From: Lujinxingia vulgaris
GTDB lineage: Bacteria > Myxococcota_A > Bradymonadia > Bradymonadales > Bradymonadaceae
Direction of reading: 5' to 3'
Length of the DNA: 64,000 bases
Assembly (NCBI RefSeq): GCF_007997005.1
Contig: NZ_VOSL01000053.1
Coordinates: 1 to 64,000 of the forward strand
The notes under the pieces are model-generated. The model did not search any database. It was not told where the DNA came from and saw only the letters and a list, made by a program, of their open reading frames with translations. Position 1 is the stretch's first letter, and each line of letters begins with the position of its first letter. This document shows, piece after piece, positions 57,301-64,000 of this stretch. A program made the translations under genes and the position numbers.

Positions 57301-58982
57301 ATGCCCTCACGGCAGGCGCCGCCGGTGTGGCAGGGGCCATCGCAGGTCACGGTGCCGTCGCGCTGGCAGCTCCCCTCCTGGCAGGAGTAGGAGGTGACGC
57401 AGACGTTGATCTCCGATGACTGGCAGGTGTCGCCGTCGAGCGGGGCCGGGTCGTTGTTGCAGTACCCTTCGACGCACTGGTCGAGGGTGCAGGCGTTGCG
57501 GTCGTTGCAGTCCGCATCGATCTCGCAGGGGGAGCAGGCCCCCCCGTCGCAGACGTTGGCGCAGTCGTTGGTGATGTCGGCGTCGCACTGGCCGCAGGCG
57601 TCTTCATAGGCCGGGCCGTCCAGCTCGCCATTGCAGTCGCGGGGGCAGCCGGGGCCTTCGTCGGTGCAGGTGGTGCAGCTGCCCTCGACACACGAAGGGT
57701 TGAGCGCGTCGCAGCCGGCGTCAATGCCCCCGACGACGGTGTCAGCGCAGACCGCGCAGCTGCCCTGGCCGTCGCAGAAGCCCTCCTCCATCTCCGTCTC
57801 CCCGTAGAGACAGGCGATGCCCGCGTTTAAGGGCTCCTCCTCGCAGCCGCTCGTGGTGCAGATCGAGGTGACGCAGGGCCCGGAGGGCTCGCATTGCTCC
57901 TGGTTAAGCGACTCGGTGATGGCGCCGGTGGCCGGGTCACAGCTGCGCTCGACGCAGGTGATGGGCTCCAGGTCATCGAGTTTGGAGGGGCCGGGCACGC
58001 AGCCGTCAGCGTCGGCCTGCGCGTCGCGCGGAGAGCAGGATGGCGCGCGGGTGGCGCAGGCGTCGCCCCTGCCGCAGACGCTGGGCAGGGGGTAGTAGAG
58101 GCAACTTCCCTCAAAGCAGCCCTCGACGGTGCAGCTCGCCCCATCATCGCATTGTTCGCTGGTGGTGCAGCCGGTGCAGACCCCGGCATCACAGATCAGG
58201 CCCATGGGGCAGTCGGCGCTGTCTTCGCATTGCGCGCAGGCCCCATCCACACAGAAGGGCTCCCCGCCGGAGCAGCCCGAGTCGGCCGAACCCTCGGCGT
58301 CATCGATGCAGGGGATGCAGTCGCCCCCCTGGCAGACCATCGTGTCGTCCATGCAGAGGGTGCCGTCTTCGGCAGGCTCCGTGACGCAGCCCTCGACCGG
58401 GTCGCAGATGCTCACGGCGCAGGGCTCGTCGCTCTCGCAGCGTGCATCGTCACCCTGGTGCACGATCTGGTCGTTCTCCTCATCGCAGACGTCCAGGGTG
58501 CAGCTGACCCCGTCGGCCAGCACCGGAGGCTCCCCGGCCACACAGCCGCTCTCGGCGGCCTGCGGGTCTTCGGGGGCGCACATCTCGTAGCCGTTGCAGA
58601 AGAGCCCGTCGTCGCAGCGGGTGTGCGCGGTGCTCACGACGCATTCGCCGGCCTCGGTGTCGCAAACATCCTCGGTGCAGGCGATGCCATCATCGCAGTC
58701 GGCATTCACCTCGCAGGCCGGGCAGCCCTCGGGAGGGCAGGGGAGCACGGTGTCGCCGGGGCGCGGAATCTGTGTGGCGCCTTCGATGACGCGGGGCTCG
58801 CGCGTGCTTGGAAGCGTGACATCGCCGGCGTCATCGGCATCGAGCCCCACGTCCAGATCGGGGGTTTGGCGGTTGGCGGTGTCTTCTCCCGAGCAGGAGA
58901 GGACGCTGAGTGCCAGCAGCACGAGCAGGGCGATAAGGGCCGGGCGAAACGTCGCGCGTAGAGACGAGGGCAGCGGTGTCAT
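54342..58982 (-). CDS. Giant Cys-rich lipoprotein with PI-PLC-like domain
   Basis: This 1546-aa surface protein has a lipobox signal (ALLVLLALSVLSC). Residues about 80-730 are Cys-rich modules (CDDGIACTEDVCD, CTLDQCVEGYC types). A domain of about 285 residues follows (about 740-1025), resembling PLC-like phosphodiesterases (TIM barrel): GTWNSAM, RRQLEDGVEWLHFIVDY, VRDYLLSHPARIVQLYVRSY, RLVIYD and VNYYN. The place of the first catalytic His in the usual GTHNS holds Trp, and the second His segment is not evident, so activity is doubtful. The C-terminal 500 residues are 11-13 tandem Cys modules of about 42 residues (CASDSCYLGFC-CNEQSDCP-NTFCSLDPLPG). GAGAG precedes the ATG. Confidence 0.82.
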   Translation of the reverse strand: MTPLPSSLRATFRPALIALLVLLALSVLSCSGEDTANRQTPDLDVGLDADDAGDVTLPSTREPRVIEGATQIPRPGDTVLPCPPEGCPACEVNADCDDGIACTEDVCDTEAGECVVSTAHTRCDDGLFCNGYEMCAPEDPQAAESGCVAGEPPVLADGVSCTLDVCDEENDQIVHQGDDARCESDEPCAVSICDPVEGCVTEPAEDGTLCMDDTMVCQGGDCIPCIDDAEGSADSGCSGGEPFCVDGACAQCEDSADCPMGLICDAGVCTGCTTSEQCDDGASCTVEGCFEGSCLYYPLPSVCGRGDACATRAPSCSPRDAQADADGCVPGPSKLDDLEPITCVERSCDPATGAITESLNQEQCEPSGPCVTSICTTSGCEEEPLNAGIACLYGETEMEEGFCDGQGSCAVCADTVVGGIDAGCDALNPSCVEGSCTTCTDEGPGCPRDCNGELDGPAYEDACGQCDADITNDCANVCDGGACSPCEIDADCNDRNACTLDQCVEGYCNNDPAPLDGDTCQSSEINVCVTSYSCQEGSCQRDGTVTCDGPCHTGGACREGIGGCEIDVGASCDDGDPSTINDTCSPWGQCVGECAGPDGQLCAEDDGNPCTVPACDGEGGCTERITPGVSCEMACGAGVCSTEGVCEPVDNVCNPESMRSCAAFECRPDEGGCVVVNGDPKCELDGASCVSALGLCSAGSCGDGFCDIDAEYRNNANHCFEDCVREGCGTSPTSYLSCDEPLNNEAVLGTWNSAMSIAYGIPELDARQTETIRRQLEDGVEWLHFIVDYCSPGASSGPICVCKDDDTCGLASTPLRDRLAEVRDYLLSHPARIVQLYVRSYLERGDLREVIDQAGLSELLYRRALTTAGFSTLEPFAAARAQLIASNQRLVIYDRDFVPPFNIFLGDSRRYEVVDGIPRTPPPTIVFSGQETHTTNTFNCVTSTNIGPSEAIVSPPIYGVVHNAGQGSSTFVGAACWNRYVQNHLFACQEEEGRRPNVIFVNYYNADPEPLDWARVDNDIVSACPEVQPDTCRQDSDCDAGVCNLFGVCVSCTDNADCRDDQYCNGWFNACFADLPGGGLCTEPEECASGVCSLFTCTGCEQDSDCQEDQFCAFDGTCSPKKAIGEGCINAQECVSNTCYLGYCTECDEQSDCGDGTFCSLNPLPGESACIPPKPNGETCAQTFECESGNCFAGFCVACDAQSDCADPNQFCSLDPLPGQSACIDRKPNGQACAQDLECASDSCYLGFCAGCNEQSDCPDANTFCSLDPLPGASACIPLKSNGQACAQNMECASDSCYLGFCVECNEQSDCPASNEFCSLDPAPGASACIARKANGSVCAQGFECTSGQCTAFVCGECASDANCSANEHCDALNNCAPDVGNGAPCLKDSACTTDLCLDGFCAQCRNDSECPASQHCDAFNNCVNDVPNGSACLRDSACTTDLCLAGFCAQCENDSQCPASQHCDAFNNCVNDVGNNAPCLRDANCSTGICSAGFCAQCTFDGHCSSNQFCNVFGDCENKVPNGSLCADSRVCQSNCCSFGFCSNC

Positions 58983-59337
58983 AGGGGGGCTCTCAACGTG
59001 AAGGTCCGCACTGGCGAGGGGGAGGCGGCGTCAGGGGGGCGTCGGCAGGCGACGGTCACACGCGTGGGATGGCATCAGACCCCTGAAGTATCGTCGGTGA
59101 GCGGCAGCGCTGACAATTTGCCAATGGGTAACAGGCATTGCGAAGGGGCGCATAACATAAGGGGAATCCGGGCATGGGTTCGCGCGCGATCTCGCGCGAA
59201 GCGCAGATCACCGTGACTCGCGACGGTCGAATCTGCCGGGCGCTGTTCATCCGGGGGGGAAGTCTGCCATGATGATGTGTTCGTGACGCGCCGCGGCACG
59301 ACGATCACAGGGCGGGGGGCAGACCAGCGAGGATGCG
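58983..59337. other. Divergent intergenic region with a GC hairpin
   Basis: No gene is supported in this 355-bp gap. A perfect 8-bp hairpin lies at 59179-59200 (TTCGCGCG, 6-nt loop, CGCGCGAA). AT-richer DNA around 59145-59162 may hold the promoter of the 59338 gene. Confidence 0.45.
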
Positions 59338-60972
59338 ATGGATGATGCAGGGCAACGAGAGTCGGTGAGCGAGGAGATGGCCAGCGGGGAGGCGGCCAAC
59401 GAGCGCCTCATCCTGAGCAAGAGCGCCGAGCTCGGGGGGCTGATCGATCAAGCCCGCGCGCTGCGCGCGCTGCTTGTCTCCCTGAGCGCGCAGGCGGCAA
59501 AAAGCGCCGCGCGCGCCCGCGCACTCCGCGAGGAGCGCGCCCGGCTGGAAGCAAGGCTCGACGCCATCTTCTGCGAGCTGGGCGCGCAGGTCTTTGATCT
59601 CTTTGATCAGGGGAGGGCGCTGGAAGTCGGGGAGGGGACAGGCTCCCTGGCGAGTTGTGAGGCCGACGCGACGACCGCGCGCGATTGCGACGCAGCGACC
59701 GACGCGAAGGTCGGCACGACACACCAGGGGCAGGTGTCTGAAGAGGTCAGCGACGAAGCTCGGCTTTCTGAAGCGACCTCATCCATGCGGCCTGAAGAGC
59801 CCGCGCGCAAACCTCCTGTGCTGCGGGTCGCGTCGAGCCTGTCCAGAACGATGAAGCTGCGGGCGGGGGCAAAGAGCCAGCCGGCCACCGGCGCTCGCCT
59901 CGTGGCGCATCTTTTGCCCGATATCCGCGACCAGCTCGGGGAGCCCCCGTTAAAGGTCGGCTCCTATGCGCAGGTGGTCGGAGAGCTTGGAAAGCTCAAG
60001 GCGGCCACCGACGACGATCGGCTGCGCGCCTGGGAGGAGCTTCCCGATGAGGTGCAGGTCGCTCTGGGGTGTATGATCACCGCGCGCTACCGGCACCTTC
60101 AGGACGAGACGCCGGCGGCCTGCCGCGGCGTGGTGCAGAACGATAAAGACGCCGTCAAAATACTGCATCGGCTGAGCAACCATTTTAGCATCACGCGCGC
60201 GGGTTTTGTGCACGGGCTGGCCCGCGATCATCACCCGGCCCACGGCGCGCGCTGGAGCGAGGACGCCGCCTACTACCACCGCGAGCTCGCGCGTCTTGCT
60301 CATGATCTTTATGGCGAGGAGGTCGAGGAGCAGAGCGCCCCGCAGAACCCGGAGCGGGCGCTGGGGCAGATTGAAGCGCTGATCGACAAAAGCCCGCCGG
60401 TCGACCGCATCCGCGCGCTGGTCGAAGACATCCTCTCGACCCCCGGCGGCTTAGGCGGCGACGATCCGCGGCTGGTACGCCTGATGCGGCCCTTTCGGGA
60501 TCATTTGAGCGGCGCGGCGCTCTCGAAGCTTCGCCACGCCATCGACGCGGCCGAGGCCGAAAAAGACGCTGAGCCCGACTTCGTCGAGGAGCTTCTGCCC
60601 GAGGGGTGGCCCTGGCATGCGGTGCTTCAAAACTCGCGTGTGGTCATGGTCGGCGGCGATACGCGCAGCGAGGCGCAGGCCCGCATCGAGAACATCTTTC
60701 GGCCCGGCTCCTTTGAGTGGATTCCGGTGAAGAAGGGCGAAAACATGCGCCAGGTGCAGGCCCTCGCCGGCCGCATGCAAAAAGGGAGCGTGGATATCGT
60801 GATCCTGCTCACCGACTTCTTGAGCCATAAGGCCAGCGACCAGCTCACCGACGCCGCCGGCAAGTCGTCGGTGGAGCTTGTGTATTGCAACCGGGGCTAC
60901 GGGGTGGCGCAGCTGCGCGAGGGCATTGAGAACTTTGTGAAGCTCGATCGGGCCGAGCGAAGCGAGGCGTAA
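59338..60972 (+). CDS. Coiled-coil protein with C-terminal DUF2325-like domain
   Basis: This 544-aa cytoplasmic protein has residues about 20-90 forming a coiled coil (heptads rich in Ala/Leu/Arg/Glu). A variable acidic linker and a helical middle follow. The last 110 residues look like DUF2325: SRVVMVGGDTRSEAQARIE, FEWIPVKKGENMRQV, DIVILLTDFLSHKASDQL, VELVYCNRGYGVAQLREGI. DUF2325 domains are Rossmann-like and of unknown function, sometimes next to helicase-related genes. The ATG is preceded by GAGG. A strong GC hairpin follows the stop at 60981-61003, with a poor plus-strand T run. Confidence 0.72.
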   Translation: MDDAGQRESVSEEMASGEAANERLILSKSAELGGLIDQARALRALLVSLSAQAAKSAARARALREERARLEARLDAIFCELGAQVFDLFDQGRALEVGEGTGSLASCEADATTARDCDAATDAKVGTTHQGQVSEEVSDEARLSEATSSMRPEEPARKPPVLRVASSLSRTMKLRAGAKSQPATGARLVAHLLPDIRDQLGEPPLKVGSYAQVVGELGKLKAATDDDRLRAWEELPDEVQVALGCMITARYRHLQDETPAACRGVVQNDKDAVKILHRLSNHFSITRAGFVHGLARDHHPAHGARWSEDAAYYHRELARLAHDLYGEEVEEQSAPQNPERALGQIEALIDKSPPVDRIRALVEDILSTPGGLGGDDPRLVRLMRPFRDHLSGAALSKLRHAIDAAEAEKDAEPDFVEELLPEGWPWHAVLQNSRVVMVGGDTRSEAQARIENIFRPGSFEWIPVKKGENMRQVQALAGRMQKGSVDIVILLTDFLSHKASDQLTDAAGKSSVELVYCNRGYGVAQLREGIENFVKLDRAERSEA

Positions 60973-61099
60973 CACGAAAAAAGGAGGGTGTTGCACCCCC
61001 CTTGCGCTCGCCATCAAACATCAACTACAAGCTGCCGTCGGCTTGCATTCAAACGCGGTACTCGCCGCATCTCTTATATGATATGCCCTCGTGGGATGG

Positions 61100-61897
61100 A
61101 TGGAGTTTTTGTCGCCTATGCTGAACCGACTGCTTCCTAACACTCTGCGCCTCAACGGATTGCGCCTGGAGTTTCGCCCCACCCCCTCCTTGAGCGCTGC
61201 CGAGGTTGAGAGGGTCTGCGCCTTTGCCAGCCGCTTTATGGAGGGCAGCCCCGAGGTCATTGAGGAGGGGTATCTGAGCAAACGCGACGTGATCCTTGTG
61301 CGCGAGCGCCCCGATGGGCCGCTGGTGGGCGTGGGCACGATGGATGTGCAGCGCTACGAGGTGGAGGGCCAGACGCGCATCGTGCTCTACCCGGGCAACG
61401 CGCTTTTGGAGCCCCGCTATCGCGGCAAGAACGTGCTGCAGACGGTGGTGATGGCCTATTTTCTGGAGGCCCGGCTTAAGCACCCGCGCACTCCGATCGA
61501 TCTGGCGATGGCGGTGTTCAGCTACAAGAGTTATCTGCTGCTGCCGCGCACCTACCAGACCTTCTGGCCACGCCATGATCAGCCGACTCCTGCGGCCGAG
61601 CGCGAGCTCTGCCGCCAGATTGCCACCCGCTACAGCGACAACGTGCGCCCGGGCCCCGCTGGCGAGTGGATTGGCACGGTGCCCAAACACCTGCGCGCGG
61701 ATGTGGCGCCCATCACCGAGCGCGAGCTCAGCGACCCACACGTCAGCTACTTCTATGCGCAGAACCCGGGCTTTGGTCTGGGGGATGTGCTGATCACGCT
61801 CACCCCGCTCGATCTTTCGAACTGGCGGGCGATGCTGCGCACCACGCTTAAGCGGCAGCTGCGGCGAGGACGGCGGAAGGTGGTGGGTGCAGCGTGA
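61100..61897 (+). CDS. Possible GNAT-fold protein of unknown function
   Basis: This 265-aa cytoplasmic protein has an N-terminal half that reads like an acetyltransferase fold: VILVRERPDGPLVGVGTMDV, TRIVLYPGNALLEPRYRGKNVLQTVV. The RYRGKNVL segment sits where GNAT enzymes bind the acetyl-CoA pyrophosphate (RxxGxG/A). The C-terminal half is unassigned. The start could be GTG 61091, ATG 61100 or ATG 61118; none has a textbook ribosome site, and 61100 is a compromise. Confidence 0.6.
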   Translation: MEFLSPMLNRLLPNTLRLNGLRLEFRPTPSLSAAEVERVCAFASRFMEGSPEVIEEGYLSKRDVILVRERPDGPLVGVGTMDVQRYEVEGQTRIVLYPGNALLEPRYRGKNVLQTVVMAYFLEARLKHPRTPIDLAMAVFSYKSYLLLPRTYQTFWPRHDQPTPAAERELCRQIATRYSDNVRPGPAGEWIGTVPKHLRADVAPITERELSDPHVSYFYAQNPGFGLGDVLITLTPLDLSNWRAMLRTTLKRQLRRGRRKVVGAA

Positions 61898-62007
61898 GCG
61901 GAAGTCCCCTCGCTCCACCCCGGCCCCCCGCTTGCCTCCGCAGCTCCGACGCATTAGAACTACAGCATCGCACCATCATCTGACCCCCCATATCTGAGGA
62001 GAACCCG

Positions 62008-62268
62008 ATGTCGTATTACAAAGAGATCGATGGCAAGAAGTACGATCGTGAGCTGCTGGAGCTGGCCGAGAAGTTGACCAAAGGCCAGGGTGACGGGCGC
62101 CTCTCCAAGAGCGACGCCGACCGACTTCTGGAGGCGGTCAAGGATGGCAACAGCTACACCGATGTGGAGAAAGACACGGTGAAGTACATCCGCGAGAACT
62201 TTAGCTGGACCGATGCGGCCGATGAGTACTTCCGCACCGAGATTCGCAAGTGGGCGGCGACCAAATAA
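62008..62268 (+). CDS. Small 86-aa protein of unknown function
   Basis: This is a charged, helical cytoplasmic protein (SYYKEIDGKKYDRELLELAE, GRLSKSDADRLLEAVKDG, YIRENFSWTDAADEYFRTEI). The SKSDADRLLEAVKDGN part looks like a regulatory or calcium-hand-like helix-turn-helix, but no full EF-hand loop is present. GAGGAG lies upstream, and a strong terminator follows the stop, so it is a monocistronic expressed gene. Confidence 0.75.
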   Translation: MSYYKEIDGKKYDRELLELAEKLTKGQGDGRLSKSDADRLLEAVKDGNSYTDVEKDTVKYIRENFSWTDAADEYFRTEIRKWAATK

Positions 62269-62304
62269 GGTGCCGCGCCCCGGCGCGACGACGCTGGAGA
62301 TGAT

Positions 62305-62341
62305 AAAAAAGCCCCGCGACCATATGGGTCGCGGGGCTTTT
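62305..62341. terminator. Bidirectional terminator
   Basis: An 11-bp GC stem centred at 62322-62326 has an A run on the left and TTTT on the right. It lies between the convergent genes 62008-62268 and 62403-64000. Confidence 0.9.
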
Positions 62342-62402
62342 GTGTGGCGTCTCACCCGGGCGGCTTCAACCTGAGGGCTGAAGCTGCCGTGAGGGGGAGG
62401 TG

Positions 62403-64000
62403 TTAGAGGAGGCTGGGCTCACCGACGAAGGTGATGTTGTCGATCCAGCCCATATCCAGGCCATCGTCAGCGCTTCCGTCTTTTTCGAAGGTCCACTCAA
62501 AGGAGCGGGAGCCAGCGTCATCGATCGGGTACTGCACGGTCGCCCAGCTGGTGGAGCCACTGATTCGACCCAGGTTGCTGCCGCGCGCGCAGCTAAAGAG
62601 CGGGTCGGCGCAGTAGTAGAGGAAGTCGTAGCCGGACTCACTGCTGACTTTCCAGTCGAAGGCGAGGATGCCGGCCGAGGGGAAGTCGTAGGTGAGGGTG
62701 ATCGTGCTGGTCTGGTTGTGGGTGATGTCGCCGCTTGCCAGAGAGAAGGTGCCCTGGCTGGCGTCGGCGTCGGTGCCAGACCAGTCGGCGTTGCCGCCCT
62801 GGATGAACTCAGCGGGGACGGTGCCGTCTTCAAAGTCGAAGAGCGAGACCGGGGCGCCGCCGGGGTTGGCGCGGAGCACCGAGATGCCTTCGAAGTTAAG
62901 GTAGTGCACCAGCAGGCGCACGTTGCCGGCGGCGTTGTCGAAGGCGTAGATGTTGGCGATATCCCCCTCGAAGAAGGCGGTGTCGACGCCGTCTTCGTAG
63001 GTCAGGATCGTGCCACCGGCGTCGATCTGGATCGCACCGACAGTCTCGTCGTATTCGGCGAAGGTGCCGACGTCGCCGGGGGCGACACCGGTGGCCAGAG
63101 GAGCAAGGCTTCCGGTGTCGGGGCCCGCGCTGACGTCGACCGTGCCGGCGATCTCGGCCATGTGCACGATGCGGGCGCGGAAGGTGCCTTCGCTGCTCGG
63201 CTCAGTGAGGTCATCTTCGATGAGGGTGAAGGCCAGTGATCCGCCGTCGTTATGGGCGATCAGGGAGTAGGCCGTGCTCGGCTCCAGGGTGTAGGTGTCG
63301 GTGGTGGCGACCACCGTCTCCTGGTCGAGCAGGTCGAAGGTGAACTCACCGGGGGTGAGGGTCAACGGGCCGGTCGCTTCGCCAAAGCCCAGGGTCGTGA
63401 TGATGTCGAGGGTGCCCGAGGGGGCGACATCGACAAGTCCCGCGCCGGAGAAGACGTGCACCACGCTCAGCAGGCTCTCGAAGGGCTCGACCTCGGGAAG
63501 CGCGATCGTGATCACGTCGCTGCCGCACTGGCCGGCGGCCACCACGGTGATCTGCTGACCCTCGCCGAGCTCCTGCGGGGTGACCGTGAAGGTGCTGTTG
63601 GAGGTGAGCGCAGGTGCAAGCTCGCCACCGCCGACAAAGGCCAGGGAGAGGTTGGCGTCGTCGTTGGACTCCACGGTGATCGGGTCGCTTACCTGCCCTT
63701 CGTAGAGGGCCTGTTCAACGCCGGTAACACCGGTGATGGCGAAGGCTTCGTCGCAGAGGTCTTCGACCGCGTCGTTTTGGTTGCAGACGGTCTCGGAGGC
63801 GTCGACTTCGTCTTCATCGAGGACTTCGTCGCCGTTGGCGTCGATGCCCACCGAGACGGTCACGCCGCCGTTGGCGCAGACGTCGCCGGGCTCAACGCTC
63901 TCGGTGATGACGAGCGAGTTGAGACCCGCTTCGCCGTCGGTGCCGTCGGTGCCGTCGGTGCCGTCTTCGCCGTCGGTGCCGGGCTGCCCGTCTTCGCCGG
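62403..64000 (-). CDS. Collagen-like, DUF7151-like and DUF4397-like exported protein (partial)
   Basis: The frame is open past the window end; an internal start at 63863 is not the true N-terminus. Reading in from the edge, Gly-x-y triplets (GED, GQP, GTD) form a collagen-like stalk. A DUF7151-like module follows (LNSLVITESVEPGDVC, GIDANGDEVLDEDEVD, with a calcium-loop look). Two beta modules resembling DUF4397 come next (SVVHVFSGAGLVDV; ARIVHMAEIAGTVDV). The C-terminal domain resembles a MAM/jelly-roll fold (LFDFEDGTVPAEF, LAFDWKVSSESGYDFLYYC, GWIDNITF). It is probably a surface fibre. Confidence 0.8.
   Translation of the reverse strand, partial: GEDGQPGTDGEDGTDGTDGTDGEAGLNSLVITESVEPGDVCANGGVTVSVGIDANGDEVLDEDEVDASETVCNQNDAVEDLCDEAFAITGVTGVEQALYEGQVSDPITVESNDDANLSLAFVGGGELAPALTSNSTFTVTPQELGEGQQITVVAAGQCGSDVITIALPEVEPFESLLSVVHVFSGAGLVDVAPSGTLDIITTLGFGEATGPLTLTPGEFTFDLLDQETVVATTDTYTLEPSTAYSLIAHNDGGSLAFTLIEDDLTEPSSEGTFRARIVHMAEIAGTVDVSAGPDTGSLAPLATGVAPGDVGTFAEYDETVGAIQIDAGGTILTYEDGVDTAFFEGDIANIYAFDNAAGNVRLLVHYLNFEGISVLRANPGGAPVSLFDFEDGTVPAEFIQGGNADWSGTDADASQGTFSLASGDITHNQTSTITLTYDFPSAGILAFDWKVSSESGYDFLYYCADPLFSCARGSNLGRISGSTSWATVQYPIDDAGSRSFEWTFEKDGSADDGLDMGWIDNITFVGEPSLL

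Noticed and set aside
60981-61003. GC hairpin after the 59338 gene as a rho-independent terminator
   Set aside because: The stem is good, but no T run follows on the plus strand; left as a note in the gene entry.

Overview
The window is a GC-rich stretch of a predatory- or myxobacteria-like 'deltaproteobacterial' chromosome. The best guess is Bradymonadota or a relative. This is inferred from the many long Cys-rich or Asp-rich lipoproteins, PKD/Ig-like modules, EGF-like 'DNGGCG' repeats, a MYXO-CTERM-like tail and a DUF7151-like collagenous protein. No rRNA or tRNA was found.

Region 1 (1-24272) is mostly surface and envelope genes. It holds two paralogous multi-domain lipoproteins (the first cut by the window start), an exported MsrB, a TPR-like lipoprotein, a two-gene lipoprotein/beta-barrel operon, homoserine kinase, an ABC exporter, a MYXO-CTERM-like protein, two paralogous low-complexity lipoproteins, two EGF-repeat/DNRLRE-like lipoproteins in tandem and a membrane-anchored serine hydrolase.

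Region 2 (24273-53528) is a defence island. A complete type I-G (formerly I-U) operon runs cas3 (C-terminal HD), csx17/cas8, csb1/cas7, csb2/cas5-cas6, cas4-cas1 fusion, cas2. It is followed by an uncharacterised convergent gene, a non-coding tract with an exactly 85-bp tandem repeat carrying 13 small palindromes, and a CRISPR array of 131 repeats (36 bp each, 130 spacers of about 38 bp). Directly after the array is a six-gene type III (Cmr-like) effector operon with a Cas10-like large subunit. The type III module has no cas6, cas1 or cas2 of its own, so it presumably uses crRNAs made and acquired by the I-G module. Its Cas10 lacks a GGDD motif and has HM where HD is expected, while the Cmr4-like backbone keeps its presumed catalytic Asp. 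This suggests an RNA-targeting complex without cyclic-oligoadenylate signalling, and no CARF effector gene lies beside it.

Region 3 (53529-64000) returns to envelope genes. It holds a small unknown, a 1546-aa Cys-rich lipoprotein containing a PI-PLC-like domain that appears catalytically dead, a coiled-coil/DUF2325-like protein, a possible GNAT-like protein, an 86-aa protein and a collagen-like/DUF7151/DUF4397 protein running off the window end.
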